Source: Caballeronia humi (lineage in GTDB: Bacteria; Pseudomonadota; Gammaproteobacteria; Burkholderiales; Burkholderiaceae). From it: 64,000 nt of DNA. Positions 27,465-37,074 of this stretch are shown in pieces. Position 1 is the stretch's first letter; each line of letters opens with the position of its first letter. The translations under genes were made by a program, and so were the position numbers. The stretch spans positions 38,314 to 102,313 of the forward strand of contig NZ_FCNW02000020.1 in the NCBI RefSeq assembly GCF_001544475.1. The letters are read 5' to 3'. The notes below the pieces were generated by a model. The model was not told the origin of the DNA. It made no database searches and was given only the letters and a program-made list of their open reading frames with translations.

Positions 27465-28669
27465 TGTCCGGCCCTCCATTGGGCAACGTATTGTTCGTCG
27501 ATCCACTTACAGTAGTCGACCATGGGTTGTTTCACCCGCGCTAAGGTTTTCGCCACTGTCTCCGCGCGCGACAGGTCGAAAACTGTCGAGAACGCCAAGG
27601 CGCCGTTGCTCATGACGGAACTCGCCGGAATCTCGATCGTATGCAGCCAGTCGCCATAGGCGCGTTGGGACCAGGAGCGAACGACCGGCGCCGAAGAAGT
27701 CGTCCCGTAATCCACTCTTGAGAGCAGCACTGAAACGAAGTCGTAAGTTTTATCGACCTCGTGCTCGACAAAGCCGTTCGCCACTTCCGCGAACAACGAC
27801 CAAAACGATACTGACGAAATGAAATCGAGACTCTCGGGGACGAGCGGCATGACCATTGAATCGGCCGCCATCAGACCATTGAGCGTCATATAAGAAAGCG
27901 AAGGCGCGGTGTCGAGGATGATGTAGTCATATTGTGCGCGCAACGGCTCGATGCCCTTGCGCAGCACAGACCAAAACTCGAAGTTCTCCTGCGTCTTCTG
28001 CGCCGTGGGAAGATGAAATTCGGCGTCGTGCAAATAATTATGGGCCGGAATAACATCGAGCCCGTCCCAATAAGTGCTTTGCACCTTTGATGCGAGCCCC
28101 CCCTCAAGCGCAGGATCGTAAATGAACGGCAGGACGGTATCCTCCCACGTCACGTCTTTCTCCGCGTACAACCCACACAGTTCCGACAGCGATGCCTGCG
28201 GGTCGAGGTCGATCATCAGAACTTTCCGACCACGCAGGCTCAAGCCTTGGCCAATACACATGGACGTTGTCGTCTTGCATGACCCGCCTTTGAAATTGGC
28301 TGTAATCAAAACACGACCCCGGTGCTCGCGCGTGCCGGTGACGAGCGGAGTCTGGTAAATGTCGGATACTTGTTGCACCCACGCTCGAGCGTCTTTCAAA
28401 GAAAAAATCCGGGCGCGCCCGGTCCCGTGCGCTTCGCCGGGTGGCAACTCGCTGCCTTCCTTTGTTGCCAGATAGTTTATTTTTTGACGGTCTAGGCCAC
28501 ACATTTCCGATAGCTCGCCTATCGTAAAGACGGGTGCATTCTTCCTGGGCCTCGGTGCGAGGATCTGGTCGCGAAGTTCGTTTGTCATAACCGACAAGCG
28601 TTCGGCGAACTCTCCCAAGTTTGAGAGTTTCACCCTTCGGTTAATCCCGGGGAGTTCACTTAGGTTCAT
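27461..28669 (-). CDS. parA: Partition ATPase ParA (type Ia, with N-terminal DNA-binding part)
   Basis: A 402-residue ParA. Residues 1-105 form the extra N-terminal region, with a helix-turn-helix-like stretch (FTIGELSEMCGLDRQKINYL) typical of type Ia ParA that repress their own operon. The ATPase part has the deviant Walker A NFKGGSCKTTTSMCI, LMIDLDPQASLSELCG (Walker A') and YIILDTAPSLSYMTLNGL (Walker B). It forms a two-gene operon with parB and is divergent from repB. Autorepression would act in the region upstream of 28669. Confidence 0.95.
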   Translation of the reverse strand: MNLSELPGINRRVKLSNLGEFAERLSVMTNELRDQILAPRPRKNAPVFTIGELSEMCGLDRQKINYLATKEGSELPPGEAHGTGRARIFSLKDARAWVQQVSDIYQTPLVTGTREHRGRVLITANFKGGSCKTTTSMCIGQGLSLRGRKVLMIDLDPQASLSELCGLYAEKDVTWEDTVLPFIYDPALEGGLASKVQSTYWDGLDVIPAHNYLHDAEFHLPTAQKTQENFEFWSVLRKGIEPLRAQYDYIILDTAPSLSYMTLNGLMAADSMVMPLVPESLDFISSVSFWSLFAEVANGFVEHEVDKTYDFVSVLLSRVDYGTTSSAPVVRSWSQRAYGDWLHTIEIPASSVMSNGALAFSTVFDLSRAETVAKTLARVKQPMVDYCKWIDEQYVAQWRAGQ

Positions 28670-29195
28670 TCGCGTTTTCCTTTATGTGTGCACGGTGAGG
28701 CAATTTATCGACACTCAGCGTTGTTTCAACGGTTTTGGTGAGACTTTGCTCCAAACCGTAGAATACTCGGCCAGCCAGAGAATAGCCAACAGATATGGTG
28801 CGCTGATATTGCGTCCATCTCTCCCGCACCAAAGTCCTTTACAATCAATTACTTGCATGGATACTCGCGCCGTCGAAGGTGGCGTTTTGCAGGCTGTGCG
28901 GAACAAGCAGGCAGTTCGAACTCCCTCCAAGCCCACCTTCCATCACAAAAGACCTCACCATAGAAATCGTAGTGAACGATCGTCCCGCTCTATATTTACC
29001 GCCGTGGCAGGTTAGTTTCGGGCAATCCATAGCAACGAAAACGGATCTTAACGGCGAGCTACCTCGCTTTCCACATCGCCGGTTCCAATGCTCAAAACTC
29101 GGATGACTACTAATCCGTTGTTTGTTATCTAATAAAAAAACCAACCCACCACTAACAGCGCAGCGATGTTGCTATATAAATCAGATAGTTATCGC
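28670..29195. other. Intergenic region between parA and the iterons
   Basis: About 525 bases with no supported gene. It should hold the parAB promoter (minus strand). The part at 29100-29190 is AT-rich, including a run of A residues near 29135, and could be the duplex-opening region of the origin. I found no consensus DnaA box (TTATNCACA) here. Confidence 0.45.
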
Positions 29196-29392
29196 TGAAA
29201 AGTGAGGTGTTCTGTGTTGCAGGTGATGTTGATTGAGAAGAAAAGTGATGTGTTTACCACGCGAAAGTGAGGTGATTTGGCGCTGGAAGTGAGGTGTTTG
29301 GGCAGGAAAGGTGAGGGGAATTGTGATTCCAGAGCGACTAAGGTGAGGTGTTCTGTGTCGCGGCCGGATCAAGGTGAGGTGATCTGTGTTGA
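29196..29392 (+). repeat. Iteron array, replication origin candidate
   Basis: About eight directly repeated, imperfect units with the core AAGTGAGGTG(T/A)T lie just upstream of the initiator gene. Clear copies begin near 29199 (AAAGTGAGGTGTTCTGTGTT), 29263, 29286, 29339 (AAGGTGAGGTGTTCTGTGTC) and 29370 (AAGGTGAGGTGATCTGTGTT). Weaker copies lie near 29220, 29240 and 29307. Spacing is roughly 20-34 bases. Rep_3 initiators bind such iterons, so this is the likely origin and the site of repB autoregulation. Confidence 0.75.
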
Positions 29393-29460
29393 CAGCTCAC
29401 TTTGCGGTGGGTACCGTACGTGCTCAACAAAACAAAACTGTAGCGGGTCTAGGAGGCGGG

Positions 29461-30843
29461 ATGACGAGAGCAGGGCAGGTCGCCACGTCGAGGCAACTGG
29501 CGTTGGCCCTATTCGACGACGCGAGCGCTGAAGGCCTCCCTGTAGAAGCTGCCCGAACCGACATCGGTTTCGCCCGCAAGAATGTCTTAATTCGTATTGT
29601 CGACCTCGGCGTGGCGGCTCGGCGCCTGATCGACGCAGCCTACTTTATCGTCGCGCAGGAAGAAAAGGTTCACGACCTGTACGACGTCGAGTTGGATTAC
29701 TTCAAGTGGCTCATGCGGTATTCGAGTCGGAACAACGCACACCTGGAACAGGTCATTACAGAGGCGCAACGGGCGCTCATTCAGGCTACCGCAGAGCCCG
29801 AGGCCGACGGGTCCAAGCCGTTCGGATCAGTTCAATTGATCGGGCGCATCTCGTACGTAGGTGGGCGTTTCCAATTCCGAGTACCACCCGACGTCATCGG
29901 GATCATTCGCGGCCCTGGCAAGTCTCACTGGCTAAGCCTGCGCATAACATCGCTCTTTACCCTTAGCTATGCGCGCGTGATGTACGACCACCTCCTTCCT
30001 TACGCCAGCGAGGGCGTGACCGATTGGTTCACGCTGGATGAACTCCGGGAGTGGCAGGGATCGATGGGCGCGAAGGCGCTGGAATTCAAGTACTTCAAAC
30101 GGGATTGGCTCGCCCCCGCCGTGGACCAGATCAACGAAGTGTCCGACCTCTCGCTATCGTACGAGACGCGAAACGAACCCGGCTCCCGCAAAATTGGGCG
30201 CATGCGGTTCCGCGTCGAGCGCAAGGAGATGGCTGAGCGCTTGCTGCATTCGCACGAACAGGCACAGGCGCTCTATCAAACCTTGAAGCGGGAGATCGGC
30301 CTATCCAGCGCACAGTTCAATCAGATCGCATCGGACAGGGATACCTACTCCGACGAGCGCCTGGAGCAGGCGGTCGAGCGTACACGCTTTAGTCTGAAAC
30401 TGGGGAAGGTGTCAAAGAGCCCAGCGGGCTTTTTCATGAAGGCGTTGAAAGAAGGCTGGATCGTCTCGGATGCTGAGCGTCAGATGGTGCAAGTCCAGCA
30501 AGGGTTGGCCTTCACCGACCAGCGGGAGGCCGAAGCGAAGGCGCAGGCCGAGTCCCGTATGGCGTTGCAAATCGCGGCCCAGGATGTCCATGCCCAGAAC
30601 CGTATCGTCGATGAAGTTCGTCGTGGCTGGGAGGTGTATCTGGGCGCAACGCCGAAGCAACGCGAGGATTGGAGGCGCACTTACAAGTCGAGCCCGGGCG
30701 GAAAGCTCACGTTGCGCAGGCTGGGTATCGGCCCATCGACTGATCTCGCGGAAGCCATGATCGAAAAGTACCCGGACCTTAGAGATAGCTTTTCGGGATA
30801 TGTATTCAACAAAACGCGCACTGGTAAGAGCAGGGGCCAATAA
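29461..30843 (+). CDS. repB: Rep_3 superfamily replication initiator (RepB-like)
   Basis: A 460-residue initiator. Two winged-helix halves are recognisable: ARKNVLIRIVDLGVAARRLI with LDYFKWLMRYSSRNN, and SLFTLSYARVMYDHLLPYAS with WFTLDELREWQG (FKYFKRDWLAPAVDQINEVS nearby), as in iteron-binding Rep_3 proteins. The C-terminal 150 residues include a helical, Gln/Ala-rich part. ATG 29461 was chosen because TAGGAGGCGGG precedes it; the open frame extends back to 29386 but runs into the iterons. Together with parAB it defines a complete replicon core. Confidence 0.88.
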   Translation: MTRAGQVATSRQLALALFDDASAEGLPVEAARTDIGFARKNVLIRIVDLGVAARRLIDAAYFIVAQEEKVHDLYDVELDYFKWLMRYSSRNNAHLEQVITEAQRALIQATAEPEADGSKPFGSVQLIGRISYVGGRFQFRVPPDVIGIIRGPGKSHWLSLRITSLFTLSYARVMYDHLLPYASEGVTDWFTLDELREWQGSMGAKALEFKYFKRDWLAPAVDQINEVSDLSLSYETRNEPGSRKIGRMRFRVERKEMAERLLHSHEQAQALYQTLKREIGLSSAQFNQIASDRDTYSDERLEQAVERTRFSLKLGKVSKSPAGFFMKALKEGWIVSDAERQMVQVQQGLAFTDQREAEAKAQAESRMALQIAAQDVHAQNRIVDEVRRGWEVYLGATPKQREDWRRTYKSSPGGKLTLRRLGIGPSTDLAEAMIEKYPDLRDSFSGYVFNKTRTGKSRGQ

Positions 30844-31234
30844 CACACAGTTCGGACGGCCTTCAAGGCTTGAACTGCGAACCCTGGTGACGAAATCGTC
30901 GTCCATCCGACATCGCGCCTGATGTCGATGCGTGGCGTGGCGCTGCCAGGGATGAGGCGGCGACCGCTGGGTGCTGATCTAAATCGGGTTCCCTTGCCAG
31001 CGGCCATCGAGTCGCTCAACGCTTGAGTGTGCAGCCAATGCCCACCGGCAGCGAGTTTCAGAGCGAGGTGAGCGGGGCCGACTCAGACCCGCGCGAACGA
31101 GCACGCGAATCCAACGAAGACGCGATTTACGCGTCGTCCGCCGTCAAGCGGGTCGCCGTGCTTCACGAAATCCGACGCAGCAGTCACCGGTGCCGCCTGC
31201 GGGTCTTCCATGCCGCGCGCGCAACGGGATTCGC
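30844..31234. other. Intergenic region after the replication initiator
   Basis: About 390 bases. A small minus-strand frame (31083-31211, 42 residues, MEDPQAAPVTAASDFVKHGD at its start) sits 23 bases after the SfnB-like stop, but I recognise no family and cannot support it as a gene. CAGTTC and GAACTG at 30849-30878 flank a short repeat that could form a weak hairpin without a T-run. Confidence 0.35.
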
Positions 31235-32434
31235 CTAGAAGGTGCGTCCTTCCACCAAATGCGTCTTCACCCCATTGAGCACATAGTCGCCGACGACCTT
31301 TGCCTTGTGATGCAGCGGGTTGTGACTGAAGATCGTGCGCAGATTGCGCCAGTGCCGGTCGAAGTTATGTTTTCGCGACGTCGCCGATGCGCCGCCCGCG
31401 TCGAAGAGACGCTCGCCCGCCTGCAGCGCCAGCTTGCCAACGACGACCTGGGTGCGCGCCGTCGCGAGCGCCCCTTGCAGCACGAGCTCGTCCGCCGCCG
31501 GATCGCCATGCAGAATCGCATCGGACGAAACGCCGAGCACGCGCGCGTTGTCGCGCACGAGCACGTCGATCGTATGACTGAGCGCGGACAGTTCGCCCAC
31601 GACCTGCTGAATGAACACGTCCTCGCGGGCCGTCGGCGCGGTAGAGTGCAGCACCGGACGGCCGTGCGCCGTCACGTACTTGCGGGCATCGGCGACGACA
31701 TTGCGCACGATGCCCGCCGCCACCGCCACCAGATGCAGTTGCCGATATGCGCCGCCATGCCGCCCGACGAGCGACGAATAGCCCTTCTCGATCACTTCAT
31801 TCGGATCGACCCTGACGTTGTCGAAGACCACGCTGCCGCTCGCCGTCATGCGCTGGCCCATGCCGTCCCAGTCGTCGAGCACCTGGAGTCCTTCGGCGCG
31901 CACGGGGATGATCGCGGTCACGCCTTTGCCATCTTCGTTCACGAGGTTCGTGCGCACGAAATCCGCGTAAGCGGTGCCTGTCGTGTAGTACTTCTTGCCC
32001 GTTACGCGGAAATGATCGCCCTCACGCCGCAGGACGGTTTCGATCTCGCCCGCCCGCGCCGTGCCCTGTTCGCCGGACGCGCCACCGAACAGCGCACCCT
32101 CGACGATGCGGCGCACTTGCCGGTCGTGAAACGGCGTAAGCGGCGCAAGACGCATCGATTCGACCACGTCGAAATGTACGCGCAGCGCGTGCGCAACGTT
32201 CGATTCGGCAGCAGCCAGCGTCGTGACCACGTGAATGGCATCTTCGAGCGTGCCGCCGAGCCCGCCGCGTTCGACAGGAATGCGCAGCGCGCCGAGCCCG
32301 GAACGCCGGAACGCGTCGAAGGCGGTGAATGGCAGTTCCCGGCGAATCTCGCGTTCTGCGGCATCCACGCCGATTTCTTCGGCCAGCGCGGGCAGGGCAG
32401 CGAGCGCATCGGAAAGTTGTCTGGAGATGCTCAT
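31235..32434 (-). CDS. SfnB/DszC-like flavin-dependent monooxygenase (acyl-CoA dehydrogenase fold)
   Basis: A 399-residue protein of the acyl-CoA dehydrogenase fold. It lacks the usual catalytic Glu near the C terminus and ends with FDRHWRNLRTIFSHNPLHHK, typical of the SfnB/DszC group that uses reduced flavin and O2 on sulfur or amine substrates. Other visible blocks are GGASGEQGTARAGEIET and ITSGKKYYTTG-like FRVTGKKYYTTGTAYAD. It is the last clear gene of the minus-strand operon with two LLM proteins and TauD. An oxygenation step on the imported compound, using FMNH2 from a reductase, is the expected role. Confidence 0.87.
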   Translation of the reverse strand: MSISRQLSDALAALPALAEEIGVDAAEREIRRELPFTAFDAFRRSGLGALRIPVERGGLGGTLEDAIHVVTTLAAAESNVAHALRVHFDVVESMRLAPLTPFHDRQVRRIVEGALFGGASGEQGTARAGEIETVLRREGDHFRVTGKKYYTTGTAYADFVRTNLVNEDGKGVTAIIPVRAEGLQVLDDWDGMGQRMTASGSVVFDNVRVDPNEVIEKGYSSLVGRHGGAYRQLHLVAVAAGIVRNVVADARKYVTAHGRPVLHSTAPTAREDVFIQQVVGELSALSHTIDVLVRDNARVLGVSSDAILHGDPAADELVLQGALATARTQVVVGKLALQAGERLFDAGGASATSRKHNFDRHWRNLRTIFSHNPLHHKAKVVGDYVLNGVKTHLVEGRTF

Positions 32435-32460
32435 GGTGTGTTTCGTAGGGGTGTGGAGGG

Positions 32461-33846
32461 TTATCGGCGAAAGGCCGCGCCGGGGTGGCGCTCGTTCAGA
32501 AGGCCGCTGCGCCCGCCGAGCTTTTCGCGCAAGGTGCCGGTTGCATAGCGCGTCTTGTATCGTCCGCGCGCCTGCAACTCAGGGACGATGAGTTCGGCGA
32601 AGTCCTCGTAGGCTTCAGGCGTGACCGCATAGCTCAGGTTGAAGCCGTCAATATCGGTCTCGTCGACCCAGTCTTCGAGCGCATCAGCCACTTCGTTTGG
32701 CGCGCCGATGAAAACCGGTCCGCGTCCGCCGATCGCGTTGTGCAGCGCGAGTTCACGCACCGTCCAGATGCGCTCGGGATCGAGCCGCGTGAAGCCCTCC
32801 AGCGCCGAGGAGGTGCCCGCGTCGAGTTGCATGTAGCGGATCGGTTCGTCGGGGTCGTAGGTCGAGAAGTCGATGCCGGTCCAGCCCGAGAACATCGCGA
32901 GCGCCGCCTCCGGCGTCACGTAGCGGCGATAGTCCTCGTATTTGTCGCGCGCCTCGCGCGTAGTGCGGCCCGTGATGATCGTCGCCATCGTGAAGAACTG
33001 GATGTCGCGCGCATCCCGCCCGGCCTTCACCGCTTCGGCACGCGTTCCGGCGACGACGGGCGTGAGCACCTTCTTGCTCGGCCCGCTCAGGTAGATGCCT
33101 TCCGCGTGACGTCCCGCGAAGCGCTGCCCGCGAGCCGACGATCCCGCTTGAAACAGCACCGGCGTGCGCTGCGGCGAAGGCTCGGTCATATGGATGCCCT
33201 GCACCCTGAAGTACTTGCCCTCGTGATCGACGCGATGCACCTTCGAGGGATCGGCGAACACGCCGGTGGCCGTGTCGCGCACGCTCGCGCCGTCTTCCCA
33301 GCTGCTTTCCCAGAGCTTGTAGACGACGTCCATGTATTCGTCGGCGATGTCGTAGCGCTCGTCGCGCGAGGCGACTTGATCCTTGCCGAGCACCTTCACG
33401 CTGCTCCTGGCAAACCCCGTGACGATATTCCAGCCGATGCGCCCGCGCGTCAGATGATCGAGCGTCGACATGCGCCGCGCGAACACGTAGGGCGGCTCGT
33501 GATTGGCGTTGCTCGTCACGCACAAGCCGAGATCGCGCGTGGCGTAGGCCATCGCCGAGAGCGACATGAGCGGGTCCTGTTTGGGCACCTGCGCGCCATG
33601 ACGCAACGCGGTGTCGAGGTTGCCGCCGTGCACGTCGTTCACGCCGATGCTGTCGGCCATGAAGAGCGAGTCGATCAGGCCGCGTTCCAGCGTCTTCGCG
33701 AGATCGACCCAGTAATCGAGCGTGTTGTACTCGAGCGAACGGTCGCGCGGATGCCGCCACATGCCCGGCGAGTGATGCACCAAACTATGCAGGGAAAACG
33801 CGTTGACGCGGATCTCCTTCTTCGGATTCGATGCGGCGAAAGTCAT
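32461..33846 (-). CDS. LLM-class FMN-dependent monooxygenase (NtaA/SnaA/DszA family)
   Basis: A 461-residue bacterial-luciferase-like monooxygenase, of the length usual for the NtaA/SnaA/DszA branch. Family signatures are VHHSPGMWRHPRD, MADSIGVNDVHGGN, RRMSTLDHLTRGRIGWNIVT and PVLFQAGSSARGQRFAGRHA. The enzyme uses FMNH2 and O2 to cleave C-S or C-N bonds. ATG 33846 overlaps the stop of the upstream TauD gene (ATGA), giving translational coupling. A related paralogue lies on the other side of tauD. Confidence 0.92.
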   Translation of the reverse strand: MTFAASNPKKEIRVNAFSLHSLVHHSPGMWRHPRDRSLEYNTLDYWVDLAKTLERGLIDSLFMADSIGVNDVHGGNLDTALRHGAQVPKQDPLMSLSAMAYATRDLGLCVTSNANHEPPYVFARRMSTLDHLTRGRIGWNIVTGFARSSVKVLGKDQVASRDERYDIADEYMDVVYKLWESSWEDGASVRDTATGVFADPSKVHRVDHEGKYFRVQGIHMTEPSPQRTPVLFQAGSSARGQRFAGRHAEGIYLSGPSKKVLTPVVAGTRAEAVKAGRDARDIQFFTMATIITGRTTREARDKYEDYRRYVTPEAALAMFSGWTGIDFSTYDPDEPIRYMQLDAGTSSALEGFTRLDPERIWTVRELALHNAIGGRGPVFIGAPNEVADALEDWVDETDIDGFNLSYAVTPEAYEDFAELIVPELQARGRYKTRYATGTLREKLGGRSGLLNERHPGAAFRR

Positions 33847-34682
33847 AGGTACGGCTTGTCTCCGCTGATCGTCACGCGGTAGCCCGAGCGCACTTCCGGG
33901 TAGTAGTCCCACACGGCGAGATGCTGGACCGCGCGGTTGTCCCAGAAGGCGATCGAATGCGGCTCCCATTTGAAACGCACCTGAAACTCGGGCGAGGCGA
34001 AGCGTTCGTACAGCAGGCGAAGGATACCTTCGCTTTCCGCTTCCGGCACGCCGTCGATATGGGTCGTGAAGTTCGAGCTGACGAAGACGCCCTTGCGCCC
34101 GGTCTCCGGATGCGTACGGACCACCGGATGCGAAGATTTGGGAAACGTCTTGCCCGCATCGTCGATGCCGCGCAGACGGTTGCGTTGCCGGTAGGTCGGC
34201 TCGCCGTCGTGCGTGGCAGTCAGTCCTTCCAGATAAGTCCTGAAGCCCGGCGACAGTGATTCGTACACCGCATACGAGCTGGAAAAGAGCGTGTCGCCGC
34301 CGTGCGAGGGCAGGGTATGCAGATGCAGGATGCTGCCGAGCGGCGGTTCCTCGTCGCACGAGACGTCGGAATGCCAGCGATCGCCCGCGATGCGTTTCGT
34401 GGTCGCATCGCTGTGAATCTGCAGGATCTCCGGATAGCCGTCGGGGCCGGGGCTGTTCGGATGCACGTGCAGCGCGCCGAAGTAGCGGCCGAGCGCAAGA
34501 TGCTGATCGAGGCTGATCGGCTGGTCGCGGAAGAAGATGACCTGATGCGCGAGCAGCGCGCGGCGTACGTCGGCTACTTGTTGTGCGGAAAGCGGACGCG
34601 TCAGATCGATTCCGCCGATCTGCGCGCCGATATGGCGCGTGAGCGGGTGAACGGTGATGGTCTCGTAAGCGGTATCAAGCAT
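33843..34682 (-). CDS. TauD/TfdA-family alpha-ketoglutarate-dependent dioxygenase
   Basis: A 279-residue Fe(II)/2-oxoglutarate dioxygenase. It has GAQIGGIDLTRPLS at the N terminus, the iron ligands in DRWHSDVSCDEEPP (HxD), and the distal His and 2-oxoglutarate Arg in NRAVQHLAVWDYYP and SGYRVTISGD. Family members release sulfite from taurine or alkylsulfates, or open aryloxyacids. Its start overlaps the stop of the upstream LLM gene by 8 bases and its stop overlaps the next LLM start, so the three oxygenases are made together. Confidence 0.92.
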   Translation of the reverse strand: MLDTAYETITVHPLTRHIGAQIGGIDLTRPLSAQQVADVRRALLAHQVIFFRDQPISLDQHLALGRYFGALHVHPNSPGPDGYPEILQIHSDATTKRIAGDRWHSDVSCDEEPPLGSILHLHTLPSHGGDTLFSSSYAVYESLSPGFRTYLEGLTATHDGEPTYRQRNRLRGIDDAGKTFPKSSHPVVRTHPETGRKGVFVSSNFTTHIDGVPEAESEGILRLLYERFASPEFQVRFKWEPHSIAFWDNRAVQHLAVWDYYPEVRSGYRVTISGDKPYL

Positions 34683-36093
34683 GAGTTTCGTCCTCGATGG
34701 GCGCGGCGCGCGAATCAGTGGGTTGATGAGCCGCGCGATGCAGGGCGGCGGGATGCGGCGCGGTGAGGTGCGCTGCGCCTTCGCCGTAGAGCTTCTCTCG
34801 CAACGTGCCTGCGCGGTACGCGGGTTTATAAACTCCGCGACGCCGCAACTCGGGCACGACGAGATCGACGAAATCCTCGTGCGTGCCGGGCAACAGCGCG
34901 TGACTGAGATTGAAGCCGTCGATACCCGTCTCCGACTTCCAGCGCTCCAGTGCGTCGGCCACTTCGGTCGGCGAGCCGATGAACACGGGCCCCTTGCCAC
35001 CGATCGCATTGAAAATCGCCAGCTCGCCGATAGTCCACACGCGTTCAGGATCAGCGACGGTGAACGCTTCGATCGCCGATTGCATGCCTTCGCTTTTCAC
35101 GTAGCGCAGCGGATCATCGGGGCTGTACTTCGACAGGTCGATGCCGCTCCAGCGCGAGAAGAGTGCGAGCGCGCCTTCGAGACTCACGTGACGCTGGATG
35201 TCTTCCCATTTCGCCTGCGCTTCTTCCGAGGTCGGCGCGACGATCACGGTCGCGAGCGCGAAGAACAGCACCTTCGCCGGGTCGCGTCCGAGCGCCGCGG
35301 CACGCTCGCGAATCTCGACGACATCGCGTTCGACGAGATGCGCGGTGGGCGAGCTCAGGAATACGCATTCGGCGTGGCGCGCGGCGAAGTCCTTGCCGCG
35401 ATTCGACGTGCCCGCCTGATACAGCAAAGGCGTGCGCTGTGGCGAAGGCTCGGCGTAGTGCGTGCCCTGCATCGAGAAGAACTTGCCCTCGTGCCGGATC
35501 TCATGCACGCGTTGCGGGTCCGCGAACACGCGCGCTTGCGTGTCGCGCACGGCCGCGCCATCCTCCCAGCTTTCCTCCCATAGCCGATAGACGATCTCCA
35601 TGTATTCATCGGCGAGGTCGTAGCGCTCGTCGTGCGGACGCGCGTCCTGCTGGCCGATCGCGCGCGAGCCGCTCTGCCCGAAACTCGTCACGATGTTCCA
35701 GCCGATGCGTCCGCGCGTCAGATGATCGAGCGTAGACATGCGCCGCGCGAACAGGAACGGCGCTTCGTAGCTCACGCTGCTCGTGACGGCGAAGCCGAGA
35801 TGCTCGGTGACTTGCGCCATCGCAGAGACCAGCAGGAGCGGATCGAGGCGCGGAAACTGCAAGCCCCAGCGCACGCCGGCCGCATTCGATCCGCCGTAGA
35901 CGTCGTACTGGCTGATGCCGTCGGCGAAGAAGAGGGCGTCATAGCCGCCGCGTTCGGCCGTGCGCGCCAGATCGGTCCAGAGTGTCAGCGAGTTGTAGTC
36001 GAGCGCGCGGTCTTGCGGGTGCGCCCATAGTCCGGGCGACAGATGCGTCGGCGCGAAGGCCAGGAACGCGTTGATGCGGATTTCCTTCGACAT
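34675..36093 (-). CDS. LLM-class FMN-dependent monooxygenase, paralogue
   Basis: A 472-residue NtaA/SnaA/DszA-type monooxygenase with THLSPGLWAHPQDRALDYN, FFADGISQYDVYGGS, RRMSTLDHLTRGRIGWNIVT and TPLLYQAGTSNRGKDFAARH. It shares long identical motifs with the protein at 32461-33846 but differs enough to have another substrate. It is followed immediately by the TauD gene and stands 12 bases after the ABC ATPase gene, so oxygenases and importer form one transcription unit. Confidence 0.92.
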   Translation of the reverse strand: MSKEIRINAFLAFAPTHLSPGLWAHPQDRALDYNSLTLWTDLARTAERGGYDALFFADGISQYDVYGGSNAAGVRWGLQFPRLDPLLLVSAMAQVTEHLGFAVTSSVSYEAPFLFARRMSTLDHLTRGRIGWNIVTSFGQSGSRAIGQQDARPHDERYDLADEYMEIVYRLWEESWEDGAAVRDTQARVFADPQRVHEIRHEGKFFSMQGTHYAEPSPQRTPLLYQAGTSNRGKDFAARHAECVFLSSPTAHLVERDVVEIRERAAALGRDPAKVLFFALATVIVAPTSEEAQAKWEDIQRHVSLEGALALFSRWSGIDLSKYSPDDPLRYVKSEGMQSAIEAFTVADPERVWTIGELAIFNAIGGKGPVFIGSPTEVADALERWKSETGIDGFNLSHALLPGTHEDFVDLVVPELRRRGVYKPAYRAGTLREKLYGEGAAHLTAPHPAALHRAAHQPTDSRAAPIEDETHA

Positions 36094-36105
36094 GGCGCAA
36101 ATCCT

Positions 36106-37074
36106 TTAGGCCTTCGATGTGAGGGGAAAGTGGCACGTGACGTGGTGCGTCGCGGAGAGCCGGTGCACGGGTGGAGCGTCCTCGCGGCAGACATCGCGCG
36201 CGCAAGGGCAGCGCGTATGGAAGACGCATCCGGCGGGCGGTGCAAGCGGCGACGGAATCTCGCCACCGATCGCCTGAACGTCGAGCGCATCCGGTTCGCA
36301 CGCGGCGATGAGCGCATGCGTGTAGGGATGGCCCGCGCGCTGGACGATATCCTCGCGCGTGCCTTGCTCCATGAAGCGCCCGAGATAGAGCACGCCGATA
36401 TGGCTGCTCATGAACGCGACGACGGCCAGATCATGCGAGATCAGCAGATAGGAAAGACCGAGCGCGTCCTGAAGGTCCTTCAGGAGGTTGAGCACTTGCG
36501 CCTGGATCGATACGTCGAGTGCCGAGACTGGCTCGTCAAGCACGAGGATCTCCGGCTCCAGCACGAGCGCGCGCGCGATAGCGACGCGTTGACGCTGGCC
36601 GCCGCTCAGTTCGCCCGGGCGGCGGCGCTTGAATTCGGCGGGCAGGCCGACTTGCGCGAGCAGTTCGTCGAGGCGTTTTTCCAGCGCGTCGCGGGCGAAT
36701 CCACGGCGCTGGATGCGCAACGGTTCGAGCACGATATCGCCGATGTTCATCTGCGGATCGAGCGAGCCGAACGGGTCCTGCAGCACCGCCTGCACGGCAC
36801 GCTGGCGCCAGCGCCTGTCGCTATCGCGCGTCTCTTTGCCGAATACGCGATCGCCGAAGCGCACTTCGCCGCGCGTCGGTTGATCTGCGCCGAGAACGAT
36901 TTTCGCGAGCGTCGATTTACCCGATCCCGATTCGCCGACCAGCCCGAACGTGCCGCCGCTCGGCAACGCGAAGGACGCGTTCTCCACGGCGCGCAGCATC
37001 CTTGGCTGCGAGAACAGGCCGCCGCGCACGGGAAATGTGCGAGCGAGGTCCGTCACGCGGATCGCCGTGCTCAT
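36106..37074 (-). CDS. Dipeptide-type ABC importer, ATP-binding protein (DppF-like)
   Basis: A 322-residue ATPase with Walker A GLVGESGSGKSTLAKIVLG, signature LSGGQRQRVAIARAL, Walker B EPEILVLDEPVSALDVS and the C-terminal oligopeptide-type extension holding cysteines (FHTRCPCARDVCREDAPPVH). It energises uptake with the neighbouring ATPase and two permeases. ATG 37074 overlaps the stop of the upstream ATPase gene; the longer open frame is a GC-rich extension. Confidence 0.93.
   Translation of the reverse strand: MSTAIRVTDLARTFPVRGGLFSQPRMLRAVENASFALPSGGTFGLVGESGSGKSTLAKIVLGADQPTRGEVRFGDRVFGKETRDSDRRWRQRAVQAVLQDPFGSLDPQMNIGDIVLEPLRIQRRGFARDALEKRLDELLAQVGLPAEFKRRRPGELSGGQRQRVAIARALVLEPEILVLDEPVSALDVSIQAQVLNLLKDLQDALGLSYLLISHDLAVVAFMSSHIGVLYLGRFMEQGTREDIVQRAGHPYTHALIAACEPDALDVQAIGGEIPSPLAPPAGCVFHTRCPCARDVCREDAPPVHRLSATHHVTCHFPLTSKA

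Noticed and set aside
28670..29195. DnaA boxes near the iterons
   Set aside because: TTATCT and TTATCG strings occur but none fits TTATNCACA, so I do not claim a DnaA site.
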